Shown: positions 46,005-56,700, counted from the first letter of the stretch. The stretch: 64,000 bases of DNA from Pricia antarctica (GCA_011050085.1 DRGL01000051.1:102547-166546), one strand, 5' to 3'. Numbers and translations are program-made. The notes: a model not told the origin generated them from the sequence alone.

Positions 46005-46556
46005 TTAGTTCTTTTTAAAAGGTAAACCTAATTCTGTTAATAGAGACTTCGCTTCCTTATCGGTTTGCGCAGAAGTGACAAAGGTAATATCCATCCCATC
46101 AATCCGATTAATTTTATCGATATTGATTTCTGGAAATATTATCTGTTCGGTAATACCGAGACTATAATTTCCACGTCCGTCGAATCCTGTTGCGCGAATA
46201 CCCTGAAAATCTCTTACACGGGGCAAAGCACTGGTCACTAACCTATCCAAGAATTCGTACATACGTTCACCTCTAAGCGTAACCTTTGCACCAATAGGCA
46301 TTCCCTTACGCAATTTAAAAGCGGCGACATCTTTTTTAGACATCGTAGCTACGGCACGCTGTCCGGTAATGTTGGTAAGCTCATCGACCGCATGATCGAT
46401 TAGCTTTTTATCCGCAACTGCAGCACCTACACCTCTACTAACAACTATTTTCTGAAGTTTTGGGACTTCCATTACATTCTTGTAACTGAATTCCTCCTTC
46501 AACGCATTAACTATGCGCTCGTTGTATTCTTTCTTTAATCTTGCAACGTAAGCCAT
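46005..46556 (-). CDS. rplE: 50S ribosomal protein L5
   Basis: A 183-residue 5S rRNA-binding protein that contacts the P-site tRNA. Typical stretches are [40 protein letters not shown] and [20 protein letters not shown]. It is 2 bp after rplX and 1 bp before rpsN. Confidence 0.98.
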   Translation of the reverse strand: MAYVARLKKEYNERIVNALKEEFSYKNVMEVPKLQKIVVSRGVGAAVADKKLIDHAVDELTNITGQRAVATMSKKDVAAFKLRKGMPIGAKVTLRGERMYEFLDRLVTSALPRVRDFQGIRATGFDGRGNYSLGITEQIIFPEINIDKINRIDGMDITFVTSAQTDKEAKSLLTELGLPFKKN

Positions 46557-46558
46557 AC

Positions 46559-46870
46559 CTATATTACTTCATTGGATTTCTTGGAAAAACGGACTTTTTT
46601 ACCATCCCTAACTTCATAACCTACACGTGTCGTTTCCCCTGATTTGGAATCGATTAATGACAAATTAGAAATATGGATAGACGCCTCTTTCTTTACTATG
46701 CCGCCCTGAGGATTCTGCGCACTTGGCTTCTCATGTTTCGAAACCATATTGGCTCCTTCAACAATTGCCTTGTTCTTAATACGATCTACTGTCATTACCT
46801 TACCTTCGACCCCTTTGTGGTCACCAGCAGTTATACGAACCGTATCTCCTGTTTTTATCTTTAGTTTCAT
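46559..46870 (-). CDS. rplX: 50S ribosomal protein L24
   Basis: A 103-residue assembly initiator with a KOW motif: [20 protein letters not shown] near residues 4-23, then the conserved [20 protein letters not shown]. It is 53 bp after rplN. Confidence 0.98.
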   Translation of the reverse strand: MKLKIKTGDTVRITAGDHKGVEGKVMTVDRIKNKAIVEGANMVSKHEKPSAQNPQGGIVKKEASIHISNLSLIDSKSGETTRVGYEVRDGKKVRFSKKSNEVI

Positions 46871-46923
46871 TATTATCTAATTACAATTCAACCCTTTGAT
46901 TGCGCTCGGGGCGACATCTTCTT

Positions 46924-47292
46924 TTAAAGTACTTCCGGTGCCAAGGATACTATCTTCATAAACTGCTTGTCACGAAGCTCTCTTGCCACTGGTCCAAAAA
47001 CACGTGTTCCTCTCATTTCACCAGTAGGATTCAATAAAACGCATGCATTGTCATCAAAGCGGATATAAGATCCATCGGGTCTACGCACCTCTTTTTTAGT
47101 ACGTACCACAACTGCAGTAGAAACCGCACCTTTTTTAATACCTCCGTTCGGAGTAGCCTCTTTAACGGATACAACAATTTTATCACCTATAGAAGCATAT
47201 CTTCTCTTCGTACCTCCAAGGACACGAATTGTTAAAACCTCTTTGGCGCCTGTATTATCCGCAACCTTTAACCTTGATTCTTGCTGTAACAT
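46924..47292 (-). CDS. rplN: 50S ribosomal protein L14
   Basis: A 122-residue protein at the subunit interface. It starts [20 protein letters not shown] and has the signature [20 protein letters not shown] and [20 protein letters not shown]. It is 2 bp after rpsQ. Confidence 0.98.
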   Translation of the reverse strand: MLQQESRLKVADNTGAKEVLTIRVLGGTKRRYASIGDKIVVSVKEATPNGGIKKGAVSTAVVVRTKKEVRRPDGSYIRFDDNACVLLNPTGEMRGTRVFGPVARELRDKQFMKIVSLAPEVL

Positions 47293-47294
47293 AA

Positions 47295-47555
47295 TTATTT
47301 AGCTCTTTCCAAAATTTCTACTAACCGCCAACATTTCGTTTTACTCAAAGGACGTGTTTCCATAATTTTTACGGTATCGCCTTCGTTGCAGTCGTTTTTC
47401 TCGTCGTGCGCAACATACTTCTTTGTTTTGAGGACGAACTTTCCGTACATAGGGTGCTTTACACGCTTAACCTCTGCAACTACAATGGACTTCTCCATTT
47501 TGTTACTGGTTACTACTCCTACTCTTTCTTTTCTTAAGTTTCTTTTGTCTTCCAT
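47295..47555 (-). CDS. rpsQ: 30S ribosomal protein S17
   Basis: An 86-residue OB-fold 16S rRNA-binding protein: [40 protein letters not shown] and [20 protein letters not shown] are all present. It lies between rpmC and rplN. Confidence 0.98.
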   Translation of the reverse strand: MEDKRNLRKERVGVVTSNKMEKSIVVAEVKRVKHPMYGKFVLKTKKYVAHDEKNDCNEGDTVKIMETRPLSKTKCWRLVEILERAK

Positions 47556-47568
47556 AAAGCAGAACCAA

Positions 47569-47760
47569 TTATTGGTTTTCCCTATTAGTTATTTCGGTGG
47601 CCAATCGTGCTACCGTTTTTCTTGTCTTTCTAATTTGCAGCGGATTTTCCAATGGGGTAACAGCATGGGCCATTTTTAAGTCGGCGTGTTGTTTTTTATA
47701 TTCCGCAAGCTTTGTTTGAAGCTCCTCGGCCGATAACTCCTTAATCTCTTTATTTTTCAT
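47569..47760 (-). CDS. rpmC: 50S ribosomal protein L29
   Basis: A 63-residue two-helix protein near the exit tunnel. It has the typical start [20 protein letters not shown] and the end of helix 2 [18 protein letters not shown]. It is 6 bp after rplP. Confidence 0.97.
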   Translation of the reverse strand: MKNKEIKELSAEELQTKLAEYKKQHADLKMAHAVTPLENPLQIRKTRKTVARLATEITNRENQ

Positions 47761-47766
47761 GCTCCC

Positions 47767-48195
47767 TTATATTATTTCTTCAACGAAATCCCTTGCGACG
47801 ATAAATTTTGTCTTCACCGGCAATTTTTGGGCTGCAAGGCGTAAGGCCTCTTTTGCAACGTCCATAGGTACACCGGCAATTTCGAACATTACACGACCAG
47901 GTTTAACAACGGCCACAAAATATTCAGGGGCTCCCTTACCTTTACCCATACGTACCTCTAAAGGTTTTTTGGTAATCGGTTTGTCCGGAAATATTTTTAT
48001 CCAAAGCTGACCCTGCCTTTTCATATACCGGGTAGCAGCAATACGTGCGGCTTCAATTTGCCGAGATGTTATGAATTTTTGCTCCAAGGTTTTTATACCG
48101 AACATGCCATTAGAAAGCTGGTGCCCTCTACCCGCAATGCCCTTCATGCGGCCCTTTTGCATCTTTCGAAACTTGGTTCTTTTCGGTTGTAACAT
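47767..48195 (-). CDS. rplP: 50S ribosomal protein L16
   Basis: A 142-residue protein near the A site of the large subunit. It opens [20 protein letters not shown] and has [20 protein letters not shown] and [20 protein letters not shown], diagnostic of L16. It is 45 bp after rpsC. Confidence 0.98.
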   Translation of the reverse strand: MLQPKRTKFRKMQKGRMKGIAGRGHQLSNGMFGIKTLEQKFITSRQIEAARIAATRYMKRQGQLWIKIFPDKPITKKPLEVRMGKGKGAPEYFVAVVKPGRVMFEIAGVPMDVAKEALRLAAQKLPVKTKFIVARDFVEEII

Positions 48196-48240
48196 GCCTT
48201 ATACTTCTTTATAAATTACTGAACCCGTTATAACGGTCCT

Positions 48241-48966
48241 TTATTTTCTACGACGGGGTTTTCTACCTGCAGCAGAACGTTTATTATCACCTTTGCCATC
48301 TTGACCTTTTGTCATTCCAACCAACGGAGAAAGTTCACGCTTGCCATATACCTCACCTTTCATTATCCAAACCTTAATACCCAGTTTACCATAGGTTGTC
48401 TGGGCTTCGTGCAATGCATAATCAATATCGGCCCTGAAGGTGGATAATGGAATACGTCCATCCTTATACGATTCCGATCGCGCCATTTCAGCCCCGTTCA
48501 AACGTCCTGAAATCTGCACTTTAATACCTTCGGCGTTCATTCGCATTGCTGCGGCCACAGCCATTTTGATTGCTCTTCTAAACGAAATTCTACTTTCTAT
48601 TTGACGCGCGATACTGGCAGCGACCAAATTTGCATCCAACTCAGGCCTTTTTATTTCGTAAATATTTATCTGGACCTCTTTGTTGGTAATCTTTTTTAAT
48701 TCCTCCTTCAACTTATCAACTTCCTGACCGCCTTTTCCTATGATAATTCCAGGTCTAGCCGTTGTCACCGTGATAGTAATCAACTTCAGTGTGCGTTCAA
48801 TGATAACACGTGAAACACTAGCTTTGGAAAGACGCGCATGGATATACTTCCGTATTTTGCTGTCTTCTGCCAGTTTATCGCCGTAATCGTTACCACCGTA
48901 CCAGTTGGACTCCCATCCTCTGATAATTCCTAAGCGATTTCCTATTGGATTGGTTTTCTGTCCCAT
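48241..48966 (-). CDS. rpsC: 30S ribosomal protein S3
   Basis: A 241-residue protein at the mRNA entry. It opens [20 protein letters not shown]; the KH domain (about 40-110) contains [20 protein letters not shown], and the C-terminal domain has [20 protein letters not shown] and [21 protein letters not shown] short basic tail ends [10 protein letters not shown]. It is one base from rplV. Confidence 0.98.
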   Translation of the reverse strand: MGQKTNPIGNRLGIIRGWESNWYGGNDYGDKLAEDSKIRKYIHARLSKASVSRVIIERTLKLITITVTTARPGIIIGKGGQEVDKLKEELKKITNKEVQINIYEIKRPELDANLVAASIARQIESRISFRRAIKMAVAAAMRMNAEGIKVQISGRLNGAEMARSESYKDGRIPLSTFRADIDYALHEAQTTYGKLGIKVWIMKGEVYGKRELSPLVGMTKGQDGKGDNKRSAAGRKPRRRK

Positions 48967-48967
48967 A

Positions 48968-49375
48968 CTATCCTTCGATGTTAGTTTTAGATTCCAATAC
49001 CAAAGTGATGTGATTGGAACGCTTTCTTATTCTATGCGCCCTTCCTTGAGGAGCGGGACGTAATCTTTTTAACATTGTACCTCCGTCAACACGAATCTCG
49101 TGAACGAACAAATCTGCTTCTTCAACACTAGCATCTTCATTTTTCATCTGCCAATTGGCCAATGCGGATAATAACAACTTTTCAAGTTTTCTAGAAGCCT
49201 CCTTTGGGTTGAACCTCAAAATAGCCAAAGCCTTCTCAACTTGTACTCCTCGAATCAAATCTGCGACCAACCGCATTTTTCTCGGTGAAGTTGGACAATT
49301 ATTCAACTTCGCAAAAGCTTTATCTTTTTTCTCGGCCTTGAACTTTTCGGCCATCTGTCTCTTTCGAACTCCCAT
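48968..49375 (-). CDS. rplV: 50S ribosomal protein L22
   Basis: A 135-residue protein whose loop lines the exit tunnel. [20 protein letters not shown] and the C-terminal loop region [20 protein letters not shown] then [11 protein letters not shown] are typical. The N-terminus has about 20 extra basic residues ([19 protein letters not shown]) compared with E. coli. Confidence 0.97.
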   Translation of the reverse strand: MGVRKRQMAEKFKAEKKDKAFAKLNNCPTSPRKMRLVADLIRGVQVEKALAILRFNPKEASRKLEKLLLSALANWQMKNEDASVEEADLFVHEIRVDGGTMLKRLRPAPQGRAHRIRKRSNHITLVLESKTNIEG

Positions 49376-49378
49376 AAC

Positions 49379-49657
49379 TTACTTTTTACCTTTGTTCCTG
49401 GCTCCTGCATGACCCCTAAACGAACGGGTCGGTGAAAATTCACCTAATTTGTGTCCTACCATATTCTCAGTAACGAAGACAGGAACGAATTGTCTTCCGT
49501 TGTGCACAGCTATGGTAAGCCCTACGAAATCAGGAGTTATCATGGATGCTCTTGACCATGTTTTGATTACACTCTTTTTCCCTGATGCCGCTGTTTGTTG
49601 AATTTTCTTCTCCAAACTGTAATGAACGTAAGGTCCCTTTTTTAACGATCTTGCCAT
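49379..49657 (-). CDS. rpsS: 30S ribosomal protein S19
   Basis: A 92-residue protein of the small-subunit head forming an intersubunit bridge with S13. It starts [20 protein letters not shown] and has [20 protein letters not shown] and [20 protein letters not shown]. It is 10 bp after rplB. Confidence 0.98.
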   Translation of the reverse strand: MARSLKKGPYVHYSLEKKIQQTAASGKKSVIKTWSRASMITPDFVGLTIAVHNGRQFVPVFVTENMVGHKLGEFSPTRSFRGHAGARNKGKK

Positions 49658-49667
49658 TTCTACTTAT

Positions 49668-50492
49668 TTATTTCTTTCTACGTTCTAGGATGTACTTATT
49701 GGTTTTCTTGGTTCTAGAACGCGTTCTGTATCCTTTAGCAGGTATACCGTTTCTCGATCTAGGATGACCACCCGAAGCTCTACCTTCACCACCACCCATG
49801 GGGTGATCGACTGGGTTCATTGCTACCGGTCTAGTTCTTGGCCTTCTACCTAACCATCTGCTTCTACCCGCCTTACCGGAAACAAGAAGCTGATGATCGG
49901 AATTTGATACAGCGCCAATTGTAGCCATACATGTAGATAAAACTAAACGTATCTCGCTAGATGGCATTTTAACCGTAACAAATTTACCGTCCCTTGCAAT
50001 CAACTGGGCAAAAGTTCCAGCGCTTCTTGCCATCACAGCACCCTGTCCTGGGCGAAGTTCGATACAAGATATAATCGTACCTAAAGGAATTTCACTTAAT
50101 GGCATTGCGTTTCCGATTTCAGGAGCCACTGATTTCCCTGAAGAAATCTCTTGACCAACTTCTAAACCGTTCTGTGCAATGATATAGTTTTTATCACCAT
50201 CACCATATTCGACCAAGGCTATAAAGGCCGTACGGTTAGGGTCATACTGAATAGATTTTACTACCGCAGTAACGTCTTGTTTATCACGCTTGAAATCGAT
50301 AACACGATATCTTCTCTTATGACCACCACCCTTCTGGCGCATAGTCATCTTTCCCGAATTGTTCCTTCCTCCGGACTTCTTTAGCGGGGCTAACAAGCTT
50401 TTCTCAGGCTTATCGGTGGTAATGGCATCGAAACCATTTACGACTCGAAACCGCTGTCCAGGGGTTATAGGTTTTAATTTTCTAACTGACAT
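49668..50492 (-). CDS. rplB: 50S ribosomal protein L2
   Basis: A 274-residue protein needed for subunit joining and peptidyl transfer. It has [20 protein letters not shown], the conserved [20 protein letters not shown] and the C-terminal signature [20 protein letters not shown] with its active-site-proximal His. It is 19 bp after rplW. Confidence 0.98.
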   Translation of the reverse strand: MSVRKLKPITPGQRFRVVNGFDAITTDKPEKSLLAPLKKSGGRNNSGKMTMRQKGGGHKRRYRVIDFKRDKQDVTAVVKSIQYDPNRTAFIALVEYGDGDKNYIIAQNGLEVGQEISSGKSVAPEIGNAMPLSEIPLGTIISCIELRPGQGAVMARSAGTFAQLIARDGKFVTVKMPSSEIRLVLSTCMATIGAVSNSDHQLLVSGKAGRSRWLGRRPRTRPVAMNPVDHPMGGGEGRASGGHPRSRNGIPAKGYRTRSRTKKTNKYILERRKK

Positions 50493-50511
50493 TCTGTATC
50501 TTTATAGATTA

Positions 50512-50802
50512 CTATAAACTACTGTAAAAATCTATCATATCTCCTTCAACGACATCAACAATTGCCTTCTTAGTGGCATTGGTTTTGCCATGCTGTACAC
50601 CAGTCTTGGTATACCGAGATTTTCTGGAAGGACCGTAGTTCATCGTTCGTACCTTCTTGACCGAAACACCGTAAGTAGCTTCCACCGCTTCCTTAATTTC
50701 AATCTTGTTAGCTTTTGGATTAACCAAAAAGCCATACCGGTTATACGACTCACTTTCAGCGGTCATTTTTTCGGTTATAATGGGTTTTATCAACACGCTC
50801 AT
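50512..50802 (-). CDS. rplW: 50S ribosomal protein L23
   Basis: A 96-residue protein at the tunnel exit, where trigger factor and SRP dock. LIKPIITEKMTAESESYNRY, FLVNPKANKIEIKEAVEATY and VKKVRTMNYGPSRKSRYTKT are typical. It is 7 bp after rplD. Confidence 0.97.
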   Translation of the reverse strand: MSVLIKPIITEKMTAESESYNRYGFLVNPKANKIEIKEAVEATYGVSVKKVRTMNYGPSRKSRYTKTGVQHGKTNATKKAIVDVVEGDMIDFYSSL

Positions 50803-50809
50803 GGTTTTC

Positions 50810-51439
50810 CTATTTTGTTAAGTTCGACTCCAAACCTTCTAACACACCTTCCAGCAATACCACATTATTAGCATGTAATATCTTGTAAGTACTTATTTCT
50901 GAGGACTTTATAACATCAGTACCCTTAAAATTTCGTGACGACAAATATACGCTATTATTTGACTCTCCCAAGACAATCAAAGATTTTTTATTCTCAAGGC
51001 CCAAAGACTTTAGAACTGAGATGAAATCCTTAGTTTTTGGAGTGTCAAAATTAAAGTCCTCAACCACCATAATGGATCCCTCTTTAGACTTTAAACTCAA
51101 CGCCGATTTACGGGCCAAACGCTTCACGTTCTTGTTCAATTTTTGGGTATAATCCTTGGGTCTAGGACCGAATATTCTACCTCCACCCCTAAAAATAGGA
51201 GACTTGATACTACCGGCACGCGCTGTACCTGTTCCTTTTTGTTTCTTAATCTTCCTAGTACTTCCTGCAATCTCGGCCCGCTCTTTCGATTTGTGCGTTC
51301 CTTGACGTTGGTGTGCTAAGTATTGCTTGACGTCTAAATAAACGGCATGCTGATTCGGTTCTATGGCAAACACGGTATCGGAAAGCTCTACTTCCCTTCC
51401 TGTTTCTTTTCCTTTAATATCTAAAACTGCTAGTTTCAT
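50810..51439 (-). CDS. rplD: 50S ribosomal protein L4
   Basis: A 209-residue protein lining the exit tunnel. The start at 51439 ([20 protein letters not shown]) overlaps the rplC stop as TAATG, so the two are coupled; an in-frame upstream start at 51448 is unlikely. Key parts are QHAVYLDVKQYLAHQRQGTH, the tunnel loop KKQKGTGTARAGSIKSPIFR and GGRIFGPRPKDYTQKLNKNV. In E. coli L4 represses the S10 operon. Confidence 0.97.
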   Translation of the reverse strand: MKLAVLDIKGKETGREVELSDTVFAIEPNQHAVYLDVKQYLAHQRQGTHKSKERAEIAGSTRKIKKQKGTGTARAGSIKSPIFRGGGRIFGPRPKDYTQKLNKNVKRLARKSALSLKSKEGSIMVVEDFNFDTPKTKDFISVLKSLGLENKKSLIVLGESNNSVYLSSRNFKGTDVIKSSEISTYKILHANNVVLLEGVLEGLESNLTK

Positions 51440-52062
51440 TACATCCACCTTTGAATAGTTACGTACCCATTTTTGTGGCCGGGAACTGCACCTTTAACTA
51501 CGAGAAGGTTTTTCTCGGGAACGACTTTTAGCACCCGAAGGTTTTGTACTGTAACCCTATCACCACCCATTCTACCAGCCATTCGCATACCCTTGAATAC
51601 ACGAGAGGGGTCAGAACCTGCACCAATGGAACCAGGCGCACGTAATCTATTGTGCTGACCGTGGGTCGATTGACCTACACCGGCAAAACCATGGCGTTTT
51701 ACAACACCTTGAAAGCCTTTACCTTTAGAGGTACCAACCACATCAACAAATTCACCTTCAACAAAAATGTCAACACCTAAGGTGTCTCCTAATTTGTATT
51801 CCCCTTTAAAACCTTGGAATTCGATGACTTTTTTCTTTGGAGCAGTACCCGCTTTCTTGAAATGACCGATTTCGGCCTTGTTAGCACGTTTCTCCGCCTT
51901 GTCATCGAAACCGAGTTGTAAGCCGATATAGCCATCAACATCTTTGGTTCTGACTTGGGTGACTACACATGGTCCTGCTTCAATGACTGTACACGGAACG
52001 TTTTTTCCGTTTTCGTCAAAGATGCTGGTCATGCCTACTTTTTTTCCTATTAACCCAGACAT
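51439..52062 (-). CDS. rplC: 50S ribosomal protein L3
   Basis: A 207-residue protein required for early large-subunit assembly. It opens [20 protein letters not shown] and has the signature [20 protein letters not shown] then [33 protein letters not shown]. It is separated from rpsJ by an unusually long 310-bp gap with a terminator-like hairpin, so it probably heads its own transcript. Confidence 0.98.
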   Translation of the reverse strand: MSGLIGKKVGMTSIFDENGKNVPCTVIEAGPCVVTQVRTKDVDGYIGLQLGFDDKAEKRANKAEIGHFKKAGTAPKKKVIEFQGFKGEYKLGDTLGVDIFVEGEFVDVVGTSKGKGFQGVVKRHGFAGVGQSTHGQHNRLRAPGSIGAGSDPSRVFKGMRMAGRMGGDRVTVQNLRVLKVVPEKNLLVVKGAVPGHKNGYVTIQRWM

Positions 52063-52372
52063 AATTGAATTTTAAATTTTGGACGTTATGTTTTAGATGT
52101 GCCACTAGGCAACCGAACCTAACTTCCGTTTATATTACAATTTTAATTACTTTCAAATTTTGAACAAAAAAACAGGGTCAAAAACTATTCGACCCCGAAT
52201 GATTTTTGTTTCCGTTTTTCCCTTGCTAACAGCTCGGGACATGTATATCTCAATCTGAATTTGAGATAGCCCTTTTAAATTATAGGGCTTGCCTACTTAA
52301 GTTGTATTTCAATTCTATTCTGACTGCAACTTAATATGGCACCTGTATGATATCTATTGATATCAAGTATAA
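52063..52372 (-). promoter_or_regulatory. Structured 310-bp gap between rpsJ and rplC
   Basis: No gene fits here. On the minus strand, after the rpsJ stop, the order is: AAGTTG/CAACTT arms at 52332-52327 and 52304-52299; hairpin AGCCCT/AGGGCT at 52289-52268; perfect hairpin ATCTCAA/TTGAGAT at 52267-52247; then a terminator-like hairpin at 52196-52175. About 100 bp follow before rplC, including TAGGTTCG-like sequence that could be a -7 element. It may be an attenuator or a ribosomal-protein leader, or simply an operon boundary. Confidence 0.55.
52166..52196 (-). terminator. Terminator or attenuator in the rpsJ-rplC gap
   Basis: On the minus strand GGGGTC (52196-52191), an 11-base loop and GACCC (52179-52175) are followed within three bases by TTTTTTT. 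The form is that of an intrinsic terminator, placed 177 bp past rpsJ and 104 bp before rplC. Confidence 0.65.
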
Positions 52373-52678
52373 CTATACTTTAATTTCTACCTCGACACCA
52401 CTAGGAAGCTCTAACTTCATAAGTGCATCAATCGTCTTTGAAGACGAGCTATAAATATCTAAAAGTCGTTTGTAAGAACTTAATTGAAACTGCTCTCTAG
52501 ACTTTTTATTTACGTGCGGGGAACGCAAAACCGTAAATATTTTTTTATGTGTTGGTAAAGGAATAGGGCCTGTAACTACAGCGCCGGTAGTCTTCACCGT
52601 CTTAACAATTTTCTCAGCGGACTTATCCACCAAATTGTGATCGTAAGACTTTAATTTTATTCTAATTTTTTGGCTCAT
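52373..52678 (-). CDS. rpsJ: 30S ribosomal protein S10
   Basis: A 101-residue protein of the small-subunit head, also the NusE partner in antitermination. It starts [20 protein letters not shown] and has [20 protein letters not shown] and [20 protein letters not shown]. It is 34 bp after fusA and so belongs to the str transcript, cut off from the other S10-operon genes by the long structured gap. Confidence 0.98.
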   Translation of the reverse strand: MSQKIRIKLKSYDHNLVDKSAEKIVKTVKTTGAVVTGPIPLPTHKKIFTVLRSPHVNKKSREQFQLSSYKRLLDIYSSSSKTIDALMKLELPSGVEVEIKV

Positions 52679-52712
52679 GCTTAAAACGTTCAGATATGTG
52701 TCTAATCCTAGA

Positions 52713-54842
52713 TTATGAAGTTATGCCCTTTGCGGCCTTAATTACTTCTTCTGCAATACTTGATGGTGTTTCGGAATAATGTGAAAATTCCATAGTAGAA
52801 GTAGCCCTACCAGAAGACAAAGTTCTCAATGAAGTGACATATCCGAACATTTCAGATAAAGGAACCTCACCTTTTATGACTTTGGCACCAGCTCTATCGC
52901 TCATATTGGAGATAGTACCTCTTCTTCGGTTAAGGTCACCAACAATATCACCCATATTCTCCTCTGGCGTTAAAACCTCAATTTTCATAATGGGCTCCAT
53001 TAAAACGGCACGGGCAGCTTTTGCAGCAGCTTTATACCCCATTTTGGCAGCCAATTCAAACGATAACGAATCAGAATCCACCGCATGGAAAGAACCGTCT
53101 TTCAAGGTAACTTTCATACTATCCATTTCAAATCCGGCCAAAGGACCGTTTTGCATGGCTTGTTGGAAACCTTTTTCAACTGCGGGAATAAATTCCCTTG
53201 GTACGTTACCACCTTTGATTTCATTCACGAATTCCAAACCTGTGAACTCTAAATCTTCTACAGGTTCCATTGTAAATACAATATCGGCAAACTTACCACG
53301 ACCACCGGACTGCTTTTTGTACACTTCCCTGTGATCTGCCGACTTGGTCAACGCCTCTTTATATTCAACTTGTGGCTGTCCTTGATTTACTTCAACCTTA
53401 AATTCGCGACGTAAACGGTCAACGATAATATCTAAGTGGAGCTCTCCCATACCTGAAATAATGGTCTGGCCAGAAGCTTCATCAGTTTTTACTTGAAAGG
53501 TAGGATCTTCTTCGGCTAACTTGCTCAAAGCCATTCCTAACTTATCGACATCAGCTTTTGTTTTAGGTTCTACCGCGATACCTATAACGGGATCCGGGAA
53601 ATCCATACTCTCTAGAACAATAGGATGCTTCTCGTCAGAAAGAGTGTCCCCTGTCTTAATATCTTTAAATCCAACAGCTGCACCAATATCTCCGGCACCA
53701 ATAGAATCCACAGCATTCTGTTTATTTGAATGCATTTGATATATTCTCGAAATACGCTCCTTATTACCGGAACGGTTATTAAGAACATAAGAGCCTGCAT
53801 CCAACTTACCGGAATACGCCCTAAAAAATGCCAACCTACCAACGAAAGGATCTGTCGCGATCTTAAATGCCAAAGCGGCAAACGGTTCCTTTAAATCCGG
53901 TCTTCTTCTTTCTTCTTTATCCGTATCAGGATTCACACCTATAATTCCTTCCTTATCCATTGGAGAAGGCAAGTACCTACATACGGCATCCAACAAAAAC
54001 TGAACTCCTTTATTTTTAAAAGAAGAACCGCAGATAGCTGGTATAATACTCATATCCATTACCGCTGCTCGAAGCGCTGTGTGTACTTCATCTTCGGTAA
54101 TGGAATCCTCATCCTCAAAAAATTTCTCCATGAGGTGCTCATCGTATTCAGCAACAGCCTCTATTAGCTCTGCACGATATTTTTTCACCTCGGCCTTCAT
54201 GTCCTCAGGAATATCGACTACATCGAATGTAGCGCCAAAATTATCTTCATGCCAAACAATAGCTCGGTTCTTCACCAAATCAACTATTCCTCGGAAATCA
54301 TTTTCATCACCGATAGGCAAAACGATTGGCACAGCCTTTGACTTCAACATTTCCCGAATCTGCTTACACACACCCAAGAAATCAGAACCTTGCCGATCCA
54401 TCTTGTTTACGAAAGCAATTCTCGGCACCTTATAGTTATCAGCCAGTCTCCAGTTAGTCTCAGATTGTGGTTCCACACCATCCACAGCACTAAAAAGGAA
54501 GACCAAACCATCAAGCACACGCAGAGAACGGTTAACTTCAACCGTAAAATCAACGTGACCTGGGGTATCTATAATATTAAAATGATACTGTTGAGCATCT
54601 TCGGTAGGCATTGCGTTTTCCATTGGAAAAGTCCAAGAACATGTAGTTGCAGCGGAGGTAATCGTAATACCGCGCTCCTGCTCCTGCTCCATCCAATCCA
54701 TGGTTGCCGCACCATCATGCACCTCACCGATTTTATGACTAACCCCCGTATAAAAAAGAATACGCTCGGTAGTAGTTGTCTTACCGGCATCAATGTGCGC
54801 GGCAATACCTATATTTCTCGTGTACTTTAAATCTCTTGCCAT
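52713..54842 (-). CDS. fusA: Elongation factor G
   Basis: The 709-residue translocase GTPase. G1 is [20 protein letters not shown] (near residue 15), then [12 protein letters not shown] and [10 protein letters not shown] in the G domain, followed by domains II-V with [20 protein letters not shown] and [20 protein letters not shown] near the C-terminus. Length matches the family. It lies between rpsG and rpsJ. No tuf gene is linked. Confidence 0.98.
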   Translation of the reverse strand: MARDLKYTRNIGIAAHIDAGKTTTTERILFYTGVSHKIGEVHDGAATMDWMEQEQERGITITSAATTCSWTFPMENAMPTEDAQQYHFNIIDTPGHVDFTVEVNRSLRVLDGLVFLFSAVDGVEPQSETNWRLADNYKVPRIAFVNKMDRQGSDFLGVCKQIREMLKSKAVPIVLPIGDENDFRGIVDLVKNRAIVWHEDNFGATFDVVDIPEDMKAEVKKYRAELIEAVAEYDEHLMEKFFEDEDSITEDEVHTALRAAVMDMSIIPAICGSSFKNKGVQFLLDAVCRYLPSPMDKEGIIGVNPDTDKEERRRPDLKEPFAALAFKIATDPFVGRLAFFRAYSGKLDAGSYVLNNRSGNKERISRIYQMHSNKQNAVDSIGAGDIGAAVGFKDIKTGDTLSDEKHPIVLESMDFPDPVIGIAVEPKTKADVDKLGMALSKLAEEDPTFQVKTDEASGQTIISGMGELHLDIIVDRLRREFKVEVNQGQPQVEYKEALTKSADHREVYKKQSGGRGKFADIVFTMEPVEDLEFTGLEFVNEIKGGNVPREFIPAVEKGFQQAMQNGPLAGFEMDSMKVTLKDGSFHAVDSDSLSFELAAKMGYKAAAKAARAVLMEPIMKIEVLTPEENMGDIVGDLNRRRGTISNMSDRAGAKVIKGEVPLSEMFGYVTSLRTLSSGRATSTMEFSHYSETPSSIAEEVIKAAKGITS

Positions 54843-54924
54843 TTTTGACTTTACTATGATTGGCTATTGCTTTCGCACCTAATTTTACAAATATCGGGCA
54901 CGAACTATACCTTAATAATATACC

Positions 54925-55401
54925 CTAGAATCTAAAATGCGAAAAAGCTTTATTCGCTTCAGCCATTTTATGGGTATCTACTCTCTTCTTAACCGCAGCA
55001 CCCTCTTCTTTCGAAGCGGCTAAAACTTCTGCGGCCAATTTTTGCGCCATTCCTTTTTCATTACGCCTTCTTGAATAACTAATAAGCCATTTCATAGCTG
55101 TAGAAATTTTTCGGTCGGGACGAATCTGCATCGGAATCTGAAAGGTAGCTCCCCCCACACGCCTGCTTCTCACTTCAACGTGAGGCATAACATTTGAAAG
55201 TGCATCTTTCCAAAGCTCCAACGAAGTCTTCTCCTCGTCGGTCTTTTTTTCCTCAACGATGTCCATCGCGTCGTAGAATACATTGAACGCCACGGACTTC
55301 TTACCACTCCACATCATCATGTTCACGAATCGCGTGACCAATTGATCGTTAAACCGTGGATCCGGTAAAAGCGGTCTTTTAATTGCCTGTTTTTTTCTCA
55401 T
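54925..55401 (-). CDS. rpsG: 30S ribosomal protein S7
   Basis: A 158-residue protein that nucleates assembly of the small-subunit head. It has the typical RPLLPDPRFNDQLVTRFVNM, PHVEVRSRRVGGATFQIPMQ and ALKWLI-type region (here TAMKWLISYSRRRNEKGMAQ). It is 96 bp after rpsL and 82 bp before fusA. Confidence 0.98.
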   Translation of the reverse strand: MRKKQAIKRPLLPDPRFNDQLVTRFVNMMMWSGKKSVAFNVFYDAMDIVEEKKTDEEKTSLELWKDALSNVMPHVEVRSRRVGGATFQIPMQIRPDRKISTAMKWLISYSRRRNEKGMAQKLAAEVLAASKEEGAAVKKRVDTHKMAEANKAFSHFRF

Positions 55402-55497
55402 TCTAAAAGAGTTTGTGGTTTGTAGTCAACTGCTTTGGAACCTGAATTTTCAAAAATGAAAATCATAGGCTCAAATACTAGTATCTAAAACCGCTTC

Positions 55498-55872
55498 TTA
55501 ATTCTTAGGTTTTTTTGCTCCGTATTTCGATCTACGCTGAGTACGGCCTGCGACACCTGCGGTATCTAAAGCCCCTCGAACGATATGATATCGAACACCT
55601 GGCAAATCTTTAACCCTTCCGCCCCTTACCAATACTATCGAGTGCTCTTGGAGGTTGTGTCCTTCTCCGGGTATGTAAGCGTTCACTTCTTTACCGTTAG
55701 TTAATCGAACACGCGCCACTTTTCTCATGGCTGAGTTCGGTTTTTTCGGTGTAGTTGTGTAAACACGCGTACAAACACCCCTTCGCTGGGGACACGAATC
55801 CAAAGCCGCCGATTTACTCTTCTTGGTAATCGTGGACCTTCCTTTTCGTACTAATTGTGATATTGTTGGCAT
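55498..55872 (-). CDS. rpsL: 30S ribosomal protein S12
   Basis: A 124-residue decoding-site protein and the first gene of the str operon. It opens [20 protein letters not shown] and contains the streptomycin-relevant loop with [20 protein letters not shown], where the Lys after PKKP-NS is the wild-type residue, and [20 protein letters not shown]. The promoter 45 bp upstream matches the Bacteroidetes consensus perfectly. Confidence 0.98.
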   Translation of the reverse strand: MPTISQLVRKGRSTITKKSKSAALDSCPQRRGVCTRVYTTTPKKPNSAMRKVARVRLTNGKEVNAYIPGEGHNLQEHSIVLVRGGRVKDLPGVRYHIVRGALDTAGVAGRTQRRSKYGAKKPKN

Positions 55873-55916
55873 ACTATACTATATGTATGAAAATTAACCC
55901 CTTGTTTAAGGGCTGG

Positions 55917-55947
55917 CAAATGTAAGACTATTTCGTAGAAATTCAAA
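55917..55947 (-). promoter_or_regulatory. Promoter of the str operon (rpsL)
   Basis: On the minus strand TTTG (55947-55944), exactly 19 bases, then TACATTTG (55924-55917): a perfect match to the Bacteroidetes TTTG-N19-TAnnTTTG promoter. Transcription would start near 55911, in front of a small CCCTT-AAAC-AAGGG hairpin in the 40-base leader. Confidence 0.8.
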
Positions 55948-56642
55948 TCGTTCTGGATTAATTTTTAAGTTTTTTTATTGAACGTGCTTTCATCCCATTT
56001 TATGCCGGCTCGTCTTAGCAAAAATTTAAATTTTCGCAATTTATCCTATTTTTTTATTTTGGACTTACTCCTAAATAAAATAGTACTGCTACAAATATGG
56101 TGCATTGCTTGCTAATTAATTTATCCAAAATATAATTTCCAAATAGTAATAGAAACCATCCACTTTTTACGGGAATTTCAATAGAATCTAAGTATGTAGG
56201 CTAACCTTATATATATATATAGACATTAACCGCAGCAAATTGCTCAATACATATTTAAATGTAAAAACCTTGTCATAGCAACAACCCTAAAATGTCTAAT
56301 TAATTAATAATACCCTTCCAAAAAATAGATGTGAGCAAATAATTTGGCAAAGTGTACCATTTACAAAACTTTTCCGATATTTCTCTGGGAAGCTACTTAC
56401 ACCAAACAATAGCATTATTAACTCTATTAAAAAATACAAGCCGTGAAACTATACGATTTGGAATAATTCTATAAAATAATCATTTTAGCAATTACCCAAA
56501 TTTTTAACAAATTTGAGTTCTCTTCTCCTATTTATACCTGTTTATTCTGATTATTTGTTAGATATCAAATAAATTATAAGGAAATAGTTATGAAATTTAA
56601 CAATCTAAAAACTATGCGTGCATAACTTAATGTTAAAAATAA
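55948..56642. other. AT-rich gap between rpsL and susC promoters
   Basis: About 700 bp without a credible gene, between two divergent promoters. It is strongly AT-rich and includes a short (TA)n run near 56208-56221. No RNA gene, repeat family or mobile-element end was recognised. The length is larger than two promoters need, so an unrecognised small RNA or a decayed gene is possible. Confidence 0.5.
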
Positions 56643-56673
56643 TTGGATTATTAACTTGAAATTAGCACTTTTG
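56643..56673 (+). promoter_or_regulatory. Putative susC promoter
   Basis: TTGG (56643-56646), a 19-base spacer, then CACTTTTG (56666-56673): spacing is ideal and the -7 element differs from TAnnTTTG in one base. A start near 56680 would leave a 20-base leader before the ATG at 56701 and would exclude the TTG at 56656 as start. Confidence 0.4.
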
Positions 56674-56700
56674 CGATTAGCTAATTCAAATAAACATAAA

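Noticed and set aside
52063..52372. tRNA or other RNA gene in the rpsJ-rplC gap
   Set aside because: No cloverleaf, T-loop or CCA-type end can be drawn; the stems fit a terminator and leader hairpins instead.
56208..56221. (TA)n run as a repeat element
   Set aside because: It is a short simple-sequence run in AT-rich DNA with no sign of function.
56656..56700. TTG start for the SusC-like protein
   Set aside because: It would put 15 residues before the signal peptide and lies inside the predicted promoter; the ATG at 56701 fits better.
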